Assembly (NCBI GenBank): GCA_963738545.1
Contig: CAVTXA010000007.1
Coordinates: forward strand, 806,001-870,000
Source: Bog-756 sp963738545
Lineage (GTDB): Bacteria > Actinomycetota > Acidimicrobiia > Acidimicrobiales > RAAP-2
Length of the DNA stretch: 64,000 bases
Direction: 5' to 3'
Under the pieces are notes generated by a model. That model was not told the origin of the DNA and made no database searches. It saw only the letters and a program-made list of their open reading frames with translations. The translations under genes and the position numbers were made by a program. Positions within the stretch are counted from its first letter, which is position 1; each line of letters opens with the position of its first letter. Below, piece by piece: positions 1-7,781 of the stretch.

Positions 1-114
1 GATCACCTTGCCGCCCAGCACCTCGGCATAGAAGCGCCGAGAGCGTTCGACGTCGTCCGAGACGATGAAGTGGGCCAGCAACAACCCTTCCGTCGGTGGT
101 TCGAACTCGGCCAT
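1..114 (-). CDS. VOC (glyoxalase/bleomycin-resistance) family protein, N-terminal fragment
   Basis: Only the first 38 codons lie in the window, because the gene runs off the left edge. The translation begins MAEFEPPTEGLLLAHF and continues IVSDDVERSRRFYAEVLGG. The pattern of a beta strand followed by D-V-x-R-S-x-x-F-Y-x-x-V-L-G is the usual start of a vicinal-oxygen-chelate module, which binds a metal through two paired beta-alpha-beta-beta-beta units. The ATG at 112-114 is the natural start. The substrate cannot be inferred. Three other VOC-type genes or fragments lie in the first 5.4 kb, so this is a local cluster of the fold. Confidence 0.75.
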   Translation of the reverse strand, partial: MAEFEPPTEGLLLAHFIVSDDVERSRRFYAEVLGGKVI

Positions 115-160
115 CTGGTACCTCCGCTGATTGGGTCTCATACCCCGCTTGGGACGGGGT

Positions 161-811
161 CTACAGGCGTTCGTGGGATGACGACCGGGTTTCCAGCGCC
201 GGTGCCGGCGTTGCCCCCCCGTGCTCCATGGGAACAGCTGGTACCGACAGGCTCGGATTGCCCTCGACAAAAAAACGCCAATCGAGGTCTTGCCCCACGG
301 AGAGGCCTACTCGAGCGCCTCTGACGTAGGGAAGCACAACATGATCGTCGAGGATCCGGACCTTTCCGACGACAAGATCCGTGTTGTTCTCGGCACGACT
401 CAGGCCAAAGGCCTTGCAGAGACGACCGGGCCCGCTGCACAGCCGACGATCCGACACGTTGGGGTCACCCCGGTTCGCCCTCATTCGATCAACCCCAGTG
501 AGCGGTTCCAACGCCCGAAGGAGGACGCCGGATCCGACACCAACCGGCTGACACACCACGTTCGCCAGGTAGTTGACCCCGTAAGAGAGGTAGATCTCGA
601 GGCGCCCCGGGGGGCCGAACAACGTCGCATTGCCTTTCGTGGGGCCAGAGAATCCATGGCTCGCTGGCTCGCTCTCGTCGTACGCTTCCGCCTCGACGAT
701 GCGACCGCTGATCGGTCCATACGAGAGGACCTTCCCGATGAGATCCCCGGCGACCGACTCGGCAGGCCGCTCGTAGAACGACCGATCGAGCCTACGGGGC
801 CGTGCTGCCAC
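161..811 (-). CDS. 3-methyladenine DNA glycosylase (AAG/MPG family)
   Basis: A 216-residue base-excision repair enzyme that flips out and hydrolyses alkylated purines. The family signature is clear: RLDRSFYERPAESVAGDLIG at the start, the catalytic glutamate in RIVEAEAYDESEPASHGFSG, and GPPGRLEIYLSYGVNYLANV in the middle. The C-terminal DNA-binding region follows (DRRLCSGPGRLCKAFGL). I place the start at the GTG at 811 because a GGAGGAGGAG ribosome-binding site lies just upstream. The longer reading frame (to 1096) overlaps the neighbouring gene and looks non-coding there. Length fits the family (about 195-210 aa). It sits 28 bp downstream of the peroxiredoxin-like gene on the same strand, possibly one transcript. 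Confidence 0.93.
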   Translation of the reverse strand: MAARPRRLDRSFYERPAESVAGDLIGKVLSYGPISGRIVEAEAYDESEPASHGFSGPTKGNATLFGPPGRLEIYLSYGVNYLANVVCQPVGVGSGVLLRALEPLTGVDRMRANRGDPNVSDRRLCSGPGRLCKAFGLSRAENNTDLVVGKVRILDDHVVLPYVRGARVGLSVGQDLDWRFFVEGNPSLSVPAVPMEHGGATPAPALETRSSSHERL

Positions 812-839
812 CGCTCCTCCTCCGCCAGATGGCCGACAC

Positions 840-1460
840 CTACAGGCCACCACGTTTGATCCCGGTGGTCGTGCCCTCGGTGAATCGGATCGGTTCATCG
901 AGGGTGTCGACCAGAAACATGTCTCGATCCCCGCTATCCCAGGCCTCGCGCAGTCCTGGTGCGCCCAGATCGAAGTCGGGGCGGGTTTTCTGAAGAACGC
1001 CACGCAGATCCAGGTGCAGTTCATGCATCGTCGGCCGACCCCAATACCAGTAGCCGTTGTAGATCCTGTAGATCCGGAGCCCCGGCTCAAGGACAAAGGT
1101 GTGAGGAATCATGGGATTGTGAGGATCCGTGAACTCCTCGATGCCCAGGTCCTGTTGCACGGTTCTCTCGGGGTCCCCCAGAAATGGCCAGGGAGCACCC
1201 AGAGAGTCCCGGAACTCGTTGAGGCTGAGCGGGTTGTCCGTGGAGATCACCACCAGCCGGGTGTAAGCGACGCGGAACTCCGGGTAACTCTCCACCAGAT
1301 TTCTCAAAAAGCGATGCTCCTTGGGATCGTAGGCGCCCCGCGACAGGTGGAGAACCATCGGGTTGCCGCCCTGGAGCTCGGAGAGCGTTCGACGGACCCC
1401 ACCCTGGTCCTCGAGCTGGTAGTCGGGGAAGGTGGCACCGACCACGATGTCATGTCGCAA
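840..1460 (-). CDS. Redoxin-fold (AhpC/TSA-like) protein lacking the peroxidatic cysteine
   Basis: 206 residues. The sequence follows the actinobacterial redoxin family closely: GVRRTLSELQGGNPMVLHLS, then RGAYDPKEHRFLRNL, VVISTD, PWPFLGDPERTVQQDLGI, TDPHNPMIPHTFVLEPGL and IYNGYWYWGRPT. In the usual family members the third block reads RG-x-x-C-P-K-E, with a cysteine. Here the codon is GAT (Asp), and the whole protein contains no cysteine. It therefore cannot act as a thiol peroxidase and may have a binding or scaffold role, or be decaying. It lies upstream of the DNA glycosylase gene. A pseudogene fragment of a relative that still has the cysteine lies about 0.9 kb away (2320-2535). Confidence 0.85.
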   Translation of the reverse strand: MRHDIVVGATFPDYQLEDQGGVRRTLSELQGGNPMVLHLSRGAYDPKEHRFLRNLVESYPEFRVAYTRLVVISTDNPLSLNEFRDSLGAPWPFLGDPERTVQQDLGIEEFTDPHNPMIPHTFVLEPGLRIYRIYNGYWYWGRPTMHELHLDLRGVLQKTRPDFDLGAPGLREAWDSGDRDMFLVDTLDEPIRFTEGTTTGIKRGGL

Positions 1461-1537
1461 GCTATTGCTCCCTTCGATCCGTTGGCTCCTCGACGGGAGC
1501 GGGCCATGTCCAAATAGGCCGCATCAGCACGGTTCGC

Positions 1538-1969
1538 CTACTCACCGATCCCGTACAGCAGGTCGTCCAGTGTTCTCCAGCTGTCCTCGATGTCGGCCCA
1601 TCCACCGGGGTGCCAGGCCACGACTACGGCTGCCCTATCGGGGTCGCGGCCGATCACGGCGGTCCACTCACTGTGTTCACTCCGGCTGACGAGGGCGTGC
1701 CGAGCGTCCAGGTCGGTGGCGATCCGTTCCAATTCGTCGGCCGCTTGGACTTCCAACATGAAGGCTCGCAGCCCGATGTGGCCGCCTCCTGCGAGCGGGC
1801 TCTTCCCGAGCACTCGCAGGACGATGATCTGCGCTCGGTCGCTGCCCGGAGCACTCATGGCCGCCAACTGCTCTTTTCGGGACACCAACGTGAAACCGAG
1901 CACCTCGCGATAGAAGTCGATCGACCGGTCGAGATCGGCCACGTTCATAACGACACCCTGAAAGTTCAT
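1538..1969 (-). CDS. VOC family protein
   Basis: 143 residues beginning MNFQGVVMNVADLDRSIDFY, a typical single-chain glyoxalase/bleomycin-resistance module (two beta-alpha-beta3 halves: roughly residues 1-60 and 75-125). A purine-rich GAGAGA stretch lies about 6-8 bases before the ATG at 1969. The reading frame stays open to 2407, but that upstream part has the composition of a shadow frame. Substrate unknown. It stands alone on this strand, with a 77 bp gap to the redoxin gene. Confidence 0.85.
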   Translation of the reverse strand: MNFQGVVMNVADLDRSIDFYREVLGFTLVSRKEQLAAMSAPGSDRAQIIVLRVLGKSPLAGGGHIGLRAFMLEVQAADELERIATDLDARHALVSRSEHSEWTAVIGRDPDRAAVVVAWHPGGWADIEDSWRTLDDLLYGIGE

Positions 1970-2319
1970 CCGTCCATTCTCTCTTCCGTTCACTCGATCC
2001 GCTGACCCGTCGGGGCTGATGACACGCACCCTTGGCTTGCAAGCCCATGACGAACACAGCCACGACGTTGTCGGGGGCTGACTGCGGCTCCTTGGCCAGG
2101 GAAACACATTGGCCCGCCCATCACGGGGGCGCTTCGATGTCGCCGGTGGTCCCGACCATCGGCACCCCCGGCTCGTAGCGGAGCCGTTGGTCGCCAGACG
2201 GGACGCGGGCGGTGATGCCCTCACGGGGTCGACGCCCCACCGGGGGTCGGCCGGGGGCCTTCCCCATCTCGGCGATCGAGCGAGGCAGGGCACGGAGGGA
2301 CGGCTCCGGTCGTCCCACC
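1970..2319. other. Non-coding or degraded stretch
   Basis: No convincing gene. Frames are open only because the sequence is G+C rich. The minus strand may continue the decayed redoxin gene at 2320-2535, but I cannot follow recognisable family blocks beyond the NDPKID part of that fragment. Nothing else is recognised here. Confidence 0.4.
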
Positions 2320-2535
2320 TGGTCCCGCTCCGCATCCCATTCGGTACCGGTCGATCTTCGGATCGTTGGCGGCCGGCGCCAGAGCCTGATGGTGCTCCTT
2401 CGGGCAATCATCGCCCCGCCGGTACGAGGACCAGCCGATCATCACCCTGGAGCTCGCTGAGCCGTCACACCGTGTTGCCGTGATCCACCTGTGAGCCGTC
2501 GGGGAGGTGCCCCCGGGTCTGATGTCGGACCGCAT
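2320..2535 (-). pseudogene. Decayed redoxin/AhpC-TSA family gene fragment
   Basis: Reading the minus strand gives LPDGSQVDHGNTV, then an in-frame stop, then RLSELQGDDRLVLVPAGR, then a frameshift into RGDDCPKEHHQALAPAANDP. These blocks match in order the start of the same redoxin family as the gene at 840-1460 (pattern: hydrophilic N-terminus, RRLSELQGDDP, RG-x-x-C-P-K-E, NDPKI). The cysteine is present here. One stop and at least one frameshift make it a pseudogene; the rest of the family sequence is not visible. Confidence 0.7.
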
Positions 2536-2876
2536 GGATCACCGCCTCTTCCGTCGCTTCGCGCGCGTCCACTTCCCGGCGAAGCCGAGCCCGTCCTGCC
2601 TGGCGACGGGCGAGCTTGCCCCCGCCAGAGTATCCCGTCGCCACCGCCTCGTCATCTCCTCAATTGCCCGTATCGCCGGCCATTCGGGCCCCGACACGGC
2701 CGGGGCTCGAGGTGTGACTCTCCCGGTTCGCCGGCCCCTCAACCCTCGGGGCGGGGGTGCCGGCAGATCGGTACCGTGGCAGCGCCCACGACAGCCCGGC
2801 ACAATGGGGTGGGACCCGAGGCTTCACCGGAGCTGCCCGAGACCGACACCGCGGACGTACGGGCGAAGGAGCCCAC
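2536..2876. other. Upstream region of the GH15 gene, no gene recognised
   Basis: Short open frames on both strands have no recognisable family features. The stretch ends with a GAAGGAG ribosome-binding site just before the ATG at 2877, so the promoter of the glycosidase gene should be here, but I could not fix its elements. Confidence 0.4.
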
Positions 2877-4790
2877 ATGAGCACGACCCCAATAGCCGAC
2901 TACGCGCTTCTCTCGGATCGGCACAGCGCTGCGCTGGTGAGCCGGGACGGGTCGGTGGACTGGCTGTGTTTCCCCCGCTTCGACAGCCCATCGGTCTTCG
3001 GTCGCCTCCTCGGTGACGAGGCCGGCCACTGGTCGATCCGGGCCGCTGAGGCCACCCAGGTGAGCCGGCGCTACCTGGACCGCACCATGGTGTTGGAAAC
3101 CACCTTCCGCACGCCGACGGGCACGGTCACCATCACCGACGCGCTGGCCATGGGCGGCGGCAACCGGGGGCACGATCTCGGCCAGGGTGCCCCACACGTC
3201 CTGCTCCGCCGGGCCGAGTGCGTCGACGGCGACGTCGATCTGTCCGTGGAGTACGTCCCGCGTCCGGAGTACGGGCTGGTCCATCCCCTGTTCGATGCCG
3301 TCGACGGTGGTGTGGTTGCATTCGGGGGCGCCGACGTGGTGGCGCTCTCTTCCCCAGTGGCCCTGACCGTCGAACCGGCGGCGGTCTCGGGCCAGGTCCA
3401 GCTCCGCCGCGGCGAGACCGCGAGCTTCGCCCTTCATCACAGCACCCGGGCCGAGGCCGGGTCGGCCCGGGTCTGGAGCCAGCCCGAGATTGAGACTCGG
3501 TTGGAAGACACCGTGTCGGCGTGGGAGTCCTGGTCCGAGCTCCACCAGGCCTATGTGGGTCCGTGGCGCGACCTCGTGCACCACAGCGGACGGGTACTCC
3601 AGTCCCTCTCCTTTGCCCCCACCGGCGCCATCTGCGCGGCGGCGACCACGTCGCTGCCCGAAGTGGTGGGGGGCGCCCGAAACTGGGACTACCGCTACGC
3701 CTGGGTCCGCGACGCCTCCTTCACGATCGAGGCCCTCTGGGTGGCGGCCTGCCCCGACGAGGCCAATCAGTTCTTCGACTACATGACCTCGTCGGCGGCC
3801 GGCTCACTCGACCGGGGCGGCGATCTGCAGATCATGTTCGGTGTCGGTGGCGAACGGGACCTGACCGAGCGGGAGCTGCCGCACCTGGACGGCTGGCGGC
3901 ACTCCGTGCCGGTCCGGGTCGGCAACGGCGCCTGGAACCAGCGCCAGCTCGACGTCTACGGCGAGTTGCTCAGCGCCGTGGACCGCCTCTCGGACCAACT
4001 CTTCGACAACGCCACCAGGCGGGTCGGACCGATGGCCGCCCAAGACAAGTGGCGTGCGCCGCCCGATCTGGCGCCCGCCACCCGACGGTTCTTCGTCCAA
4101 CTGGCCGATACCGCCGCCCAGCGTTGGCAGGAAAAGGATCAGGGGATCTGGGAGGTCCGCGGCGAGCCCCGCGACTACCTGTACTCGAAACTGATGTGCT
4201 GGGTGGCTCTCGACCGGGCGGTGGACCTGGCCGACCATCTCGATGCCTCCAGCCGGGTCGGGGGCTGGGAGCAGACCAAGGTCCAGATCCGTGAGGCCAT
4301 CCTGACCAAAGGGTGGAGCGACCAGGCGGGGGCCTTCACCCAGTCCTTCGGCTCGGACGAGCTCGACGCTTCCAGTCTGATGCTGCCGCTGGTCGGGTTT
4401 CTTCCCGCTGACGAGCCCAGAGTGCTGGCCACGATAGACGCCACCGAAGAGCGCCTAACCGATGCGCGGGGACTCGTCTACCGCTACCGGTCGCACGACG
4501 GGCTCGATGGTGACGAAGGCACGTTCTTGCTCTGCACCTTCTGGCTGGCCCAGGCCCTGGCCCAGGCGGGACAGACGGATCGGGCCCGCTCCGTCTTCGA
4601 ACGGGCCGTGGCCTTCGTCAACGACGTCGGCCTGCTCGCCGAGGAGGCCGACCCCGTCAGCGGAGAGCTGCTGGGCAACTTCCCCCAGGCCTTCAGCCAC
4701 ATCGGGCTCGTCAACGCGGCCTGGGCCATCTCGGAGGCCGAACGCCGACAGGGCTCGCCGGCTGGAGGGCCGGAGACCTCGTCGGCCTGA
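2877..4790 (+). CDS. Glycoside hydrolase family 15 protein (glucoamylase/trehalase-like)
   Basis: 637 residues. The N-terminal trehalase-like beta-sandwich domain (about 1-230) begins MSTTPIADYALLSDRHSAAL and includes VSRDGSVDWLCFPRFDSPSV. The (alpha/alpha)6 barrel follows, with GGARNWDYRYAWVRDASFTI near residue 260 and QEKDQGIWEVRGEPRDYLYS near 420, where the E of GIWE is the expected general acid. Near the C-terminus LLGNFPQAFSHIGLVNAAW completes the family pattern. GH15 members of this type hydrolyse alpha-glucosidic bonds such as trehalose or oligosaccharides by inversion; the exact sugar is not certain. The ATG at 2877 has AAGGAG 7 bases upstream. There is no signal peptide, so it acts in the cytoplasm. 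Confidence 0.92.
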   Translation: MSTTPIADYALLSDRHSAALVSRDGSVDWLCFPRFDSPSVFGRLLGDEAGHWSIRAAEATQVSRRYLDRTMVLETTFRTPTGTVTITDALAMGGGNRGHDLGQGAPHVLLRRAECVDGDVDLSVEYVPRPEYGLVHPLFDAVDGGVVAFGGADVVALSSPVALTVEPAAVSGQVQLRRGETASFALHHSTRAEAGSARVWSQPEIETRLEDTVSAWESWSELHQAYVGPWRDLVHHSGRVLQSLSFAPTGAICAAATTSLPEVVGGARNWDYRYAWVRDASFTIEALWVAACPDEANQFFDYMTSSAAGSLDRGGDLQIMFGVGGERDLTERELPHLDGWRHSVPVRVGNGAWNQRQLDVYGELLSAVDRLSDQLFDNATRRVGPMAAQDKWRAPPDLAPATRRFFVQLADTAAQRWQEKDQGIWEVRGEPRDYLYSKLMCWVALDRAVDLADHLDASSRVGGWEQTKVQIREAILTKGWSDQAGAFTQSFGSDELDASSLMLPLVGFLPADEPRVLATIDATEERLTDARGLVYRYRSHDGLDGDEGTFLLCTFWLAQALAQAGQTDRARSVFERAVAFVNDVGLLAEEADPVSGELLGNFPQAFSHIGLVNAAWAISEAERRQGSPAGGPETSSA

Positions 4791-4936
4791 GGCGTCATCT
4801 TCGACATCGGCCTGCAGATGCCAATCGTTCGCTCCGGGGCCTGGACTTCGATGGCGAGCGGCGCGAAAGTGATCCCAAGAGGGGGTGGCTGCGGCGGTGC
4901 GCGGCTGTCGGACCCCGGCGGAGAGGAGCTGCCCAC

Positions 4937-5380
4937 GTGGACATGAAGCTCGAAGTGGTCGTGGTGCCGGTGTCCGATGTGGACCGGGCCAAGGACTTCT
5001 ACCAGTCGCTGGGGTGGCGCCTCGACGCCGATTTTCCGGGTGAGGAAGGGTTTCGGGTCGTGCAGCTGACACCACCGGGCTCGGCGTGCTCCATCATCTT
5101 CGGCCACGGGGTCACCTCGGCCCCGCCGGGCTCGGCCGAAGGCCTCCAGCTGGTCGTCACGGACATCGAGGCAGCCCGGGCCGAGGTGGCCGAACGGGGC
5201 GTCGAAGTGACCGAGGTGTTCCACGACGCTGGTGGGGTGTTCCACCATGCCGGCACCGAGGCCCGCGCACCGGGCCCCGCTCCTGAGCACAAGACCTATG
5301 GATCGTTCGCCTCGTTCAGCGATCCGGACGGCAATAGCTGGTTCATCCAAGAGGTGACGACTCGCCTCCCGGGGCGGTGA
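4937..5380 (+). CDS. VOC family protein
   Basis: 147 residues: KLEVVVVPVSDVDRAKDFY, then SLGWRLDADF, a central ACSIIFGHG strand, LVVTDIEAARAEVAERGVEV and the terminal FSDPDGNSWFIQEV. This is the pattern of the glyoxalase/bleomycin-resistance fold common in actinobacteria. A GAGGAG site precedes the GTG at 4937; the ATG at 4943 is an alternative. It overlaps the following small gene by 4 bases (GTGA), and that gene overlaps the oxidoreductase the same way, so the three are translationally coupled. Confidence 0.88.
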   Translation: MDMKLEVVVVPVSDVDRAKDFYQSLGWRLDADFPGEEGFRVVQLTPPGSACSIIFGHGVTSAPPGSAEGLQLVVTDIEAARAEVAERGVEVTEVFHDAGGVFHHAGTEARAPGPAPEHKTYGSFASFSDPDGNSWFIQEVTTRLPGR

Positions 5381-5574
5381 GTACCCCGATGCCGGCCACC
5401 TACGAATCCACTGATGATCTGGCCGCTGCTCTCCGACGGGCCGCCGATGCCCACGGTCGACACGAACAGGAGATCGGGCATGCCGACCCCAACTGGCCGG
5501 ATTGGTATGCGCAGCACATGCTCGACGAGCAGTCCGGGCCTGCGGACCAGGTCGACACCGGGACCACACCGTGA
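5377..5574 (+). CDS. Small conserved protein of the VOC-linked WPDWYA type
   Basis: 65 residues, acidic and soluble: an N-terminal helix (ESTDDLAAALRRAADAHGRH), then EQEIGHADPNWPDWYAQHML. The D-x-x-W-P-x-W-Y-A-x-x-M pattern is one I recognise from small actinobacterial proteins often placed beside glyoxalase-like genes; no function is established that I can name. The GTG start overlaps the stop of the VOC gene (GTGA), and its own stop overlaps the GTG of the oxidoreductase, which supports real translation. An ATG at 5389 is a possible later start. Confidence 0.75.
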   Translation: MSTPMPATYESTDDLAAALRRAADAHGRHEQEIGHADPNWPDWYAQHMLDEQSGPADQVDTGTTP

Positions 5575-6923
5575 GCAGCTACGACGTCATCGTGGTCGGC
5601 GCCGGTTCGCCGGGCGAGCACTGTGCCGGGGAGTTGGCCGACGGGGGTCTGCGGGTGGCCGTCGTCGAACGCCAACTGGCCGGTGGGGAGTGCTCCTATT
5701 GGGCGTGCATCCCCTCCAAGACGCTGCTGCGCCCGGGCGAGGCGGCCCGGGGGGCTCGCGAAGCGGCGGCCAGTGCCGAGGTCGACGTGGAGGCGGCCTT
5801 GGCCTATCGGGATTTCATGGTCTCGAACTACTCCGATGCCGGCCAGCAGCGCTGGCTGGCAGACAAGGGCATCGACCTGCTTCGGGGCACCGGTCGGTTG
5901 GCCGGGACGGGCGTGGTCGAGGTGGACGGCGTGACCCACACCGCGGAACACATCGTCGTGGCCACCGGTTCGGATCCGGTTGTGCCACCCGTCCCGGGCC
6001 TGGCCGACCTGGAGGGCGTCTGGTCCAACCGTGAGGTGACTGGCATGAAAGCCGTGCCACGGCGCCTGCTGATACTGGGCGGTGGGCCGGTCGGCGCCGA
6101 GATGGCCCAGGCCGTGCGCCGTCTGGGTGGCGAGGTGGCCCTGGTCGAAGGAGCCGACCACGTGCTCGCCCGCGAGCCGGCGCCGCTGGGCCATGCCCTG
6201 GGCGAGGTGCTACGCGGTGACGGCGTCGAATTGATCTTGGGCGTCCAGGCAACAGCGGCCCGGCGTGACGCCGAGGAGTATGTGCTCACACTGGGTGACG
6301 GCCGCGAGTTGCGCGGCGACCACCTCCTGGTGGCCACCGGCCGACGACCCCGGGTGGACGGGATCGGCCTCGACACGGTCGACGTCCACGCTGACCGGCA
6401 CGGGATCCCGGTCGACTCCCACCTGCGCGCCGGCGAAGGTCTGTGGGCCGTAGGCGACGTCACCGGCGTACGACTGCTGACCCACGTGGGTAAGTACCAG
6501 GGCGAGATCGTAGCGGCCAACATCCTCGGCGAATCCCGTGAGGCCAGCTACGAGGCCATTCCCGACGTCGTGTACACCGACCCCCAAGCGGCATCGGTGG
6601 GCACCTCGGAGGCACCGTTCAGCGCCACCACCCCCTTGTCGGAGGTGGCCAAGACCGCTACGTACACCCACAGCTACGCGCAGTCGAACGGCTTTCTGAC
6701 ACTCCTCAGCGACGGCGACCTCCTGACCGGCGCCTACGGCCTGGGACCCGAGGCGGGCGAATGGCTGCAGCAAGCCACGCTGGCCATCCGGGCCAAGGTT
6801 CCACTCGAGGTGCTGCGGGACACCATCCAGCCGTTCCCCACCTTCTCGGAGATCTATGTTGCCGCCCTCAAGGCGCTCCGCGAGCAGATCCGGGGCGGCG
6901 CGCCAGCCGGTTCGGTCGCGTGA
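5571..6923 (+). CDS. Class I pyridine nucleotide-disulfide oxidoreductase, FAD-dependent
   Basis: 450 residues. FAD-binding VVGAGSPGEHCAGELA (about residues 8-23), redox-active pair in GGECSYWACIPSKTLL (CxxxxC), second nucleotide-binding fold LILGGGPVGAEMAQAVRRLG near 170, and a C-terminal dimerisation domain. In lipoamide dehydrogenase and mercuric reductase relatives the C-terminus has HPT-x-x-E with a catalytic histidine. Here it reads IQPFPTFSEIY, so the histidine is replaced. It is therefore unlikely to be a true lipoamide dehydrogenase, and the electron acceptor is unknown. The GTG start overlaps the stop of the upstream small gene. Confidence 0.87.
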   Translation: MSSYDVIVVGAGSPGEHCAGELADGGLRVAVVERQLAGGECSYWACIPSKTLLRPGEAARGAREAAASAEVDVEAALAYRDFMVSNYSDAGQQRWLADKGIDLLRGTGRLAGTGVVEVDGVTHTAEHIVVATGSDPVVPPVPGLADLEGVWSNREVTGMKAVPRRLLILGGGPVGAEMAQAVRRLGGEVALVEGADHVLAREPAPLGHALGEVLRGDGVELILGVQATAARRDAEEYVLTLGDGRELRGDHLLVATGRRPRVDGIGLDTVDVHADRHGIPVDSHLRAGEGLWAVGDVTGVRLLTHVGKYQGEIVAANILGESREASYEAIPDVVYTDPQAASVGTSEAPFSATTPLSEVAKTATYTHSYAQSNGFLTLLSDGDLLTGAYGLGPEAGEWLQQATLAIRAKVPLEVLRDTIQPFPTFSEIYVAALKALREQIRGGAPAGSVA

Positions 6924-6934
6924 ACCGTCGGCCG

Positions 6935-6960
6935 TGCCGTCACTGGGGCCCGTGACGGCA
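6935..6960 (+). terminator. Strong hairpin after the oxidoreductase gene
   Basis: TGCCGTCAC and GTGACGGCA form a perfect 9 bp stem with an 8-base loop, 12 bases after the stop codon. No T-run follows, as is common for terminators in G+C-rich actinobacteria. Confidence 0.55.
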
Positions 6961-7147
6961 ACGGCGTGGTCGCCGACCCAGCGTCAACCAGAGCTGGTCG
7001 GCCACACCCGGGTGGTGGTCGGTGGCAGCTCCTACGTCCGACTTCACATCGCTCTGCGAGCGCGCTCCGAAGGGGACGGCGGCGGCGAGTACGTCATCTC
7101 CGGAGCCCGACCGACCGAGCCTTAATCTCAGGGAGAAGGTGGAAGCG

Positions 7148-7765
7148 TTGGAGTATCTCGTCACCATGACCACGCAGGTTCCGGATGGGACAGCCGAGGC
7201 AGCCGTCCACGCTGTCCGCGTCCGCGAGGCGGTACGTTCGGGTCAGCTGGCCACCCTGGGACACCTCCTGCGGTTATGGCGCCCCCCGGCGCAGCCGGGT
7301 GAGTGGCGCACACTCGGCCTCTTCGCTGCCGACGGTGCCAGCGAACTCGAGGGCGTCCTCGCCTCGATGCCGCTGCGGGTATGGCGTAGCGATGACGTCA
7401 CGCCCCTCTCGCCCCACCCGCTTGACCCGCAACTACAGACCGACCGGGGCGGAACACTGGCCCCCGAACCCGGGAACAGCGAGTTTCTGACCACGTTCAG
7501 CCCGACCGTTCCGGCAGAGGCCGGTCCCGGCACCCTCGAGGCCGCCCGTGGACAGGCGGAGCGGGCGCACGAGCTTGCCCGGCAGGGAATCCTGCAGCGA
7601 CTCTGGACGCTTTCTGGCCGGGGACGCGCCTTGGGACTGTGGTGGGCTCCCGACGCGGCCGGCCTGGACGCCATCGTGGCGTCGTGTCCCCAGTCCCACG
7701 GGATGAGCGTGCAGATCACACCGCTCGGCCCACACCCCAATGACCCGGCGCTCGGCCGCAGCTGA
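7148..7765 (+). CDS. Tandem muconolactone delta-isomerase-like protein
   Basis: 205 residues holding two ferredoxin-like muconolactone-isomerase domains. Domain 1 (about 1-95): EYLVTMTTQVP, then a helix with REAVRSGQL, LLRLWRPP, GLFAADGASELEGVLASMPL and VTPLSPHPLDP. Domain 2 (about 112-205): EFLTTFSPTVP, LQRLWTLSG, LGLWWAPDAAGLDAIVASCP and ITPLGPHPNDP. The classic enzyme is a single domain of about 95 aa forming a decamer in the beta-ketoadipate pathway. I chose the TTG at 7148, which gives MEYLV and sits 8 bases after GGGAGAAGG. The GTG at 7139 is also possible, but it lies almost on top of that site. The SDR gene follows after 16 bp. Confidence 0.8.
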   Translation: MEYLVTMTTQVPDGTAEAAVHAVRVREAVRSGQLATLGHLLRLWRPPAQPGEWRTLGLFAADGASELEGVLASMPLRVWRSDDVTPLSPHPLDPQLQTDRGGTLAPEPGNSEFLTTFSPTVPAEAGPGTLEAARGQAERAHELARQGILQRLWTLSGRGRALGLWWAPDAAGLDAIVASCPQSHGMSVQITPLGPHPNDPALGRS

Positions 7766-7781
7766 CCAGGGGGGAGAGCTC

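Noticed and set aside
161..1096. 311-residue version of the DNA glycosylase
   Set aside because: The N-terminal 95 residues overlap the redoxin gene in another frame and have no family similarity; a strong ribosome-binding site precedes the GTG at 811.
6935..6960. A riboswitch or operator at the hairpin
   Set aside because: It is a simple 9 bp stem just after a stop codon, best read as a terminator or transcript end.
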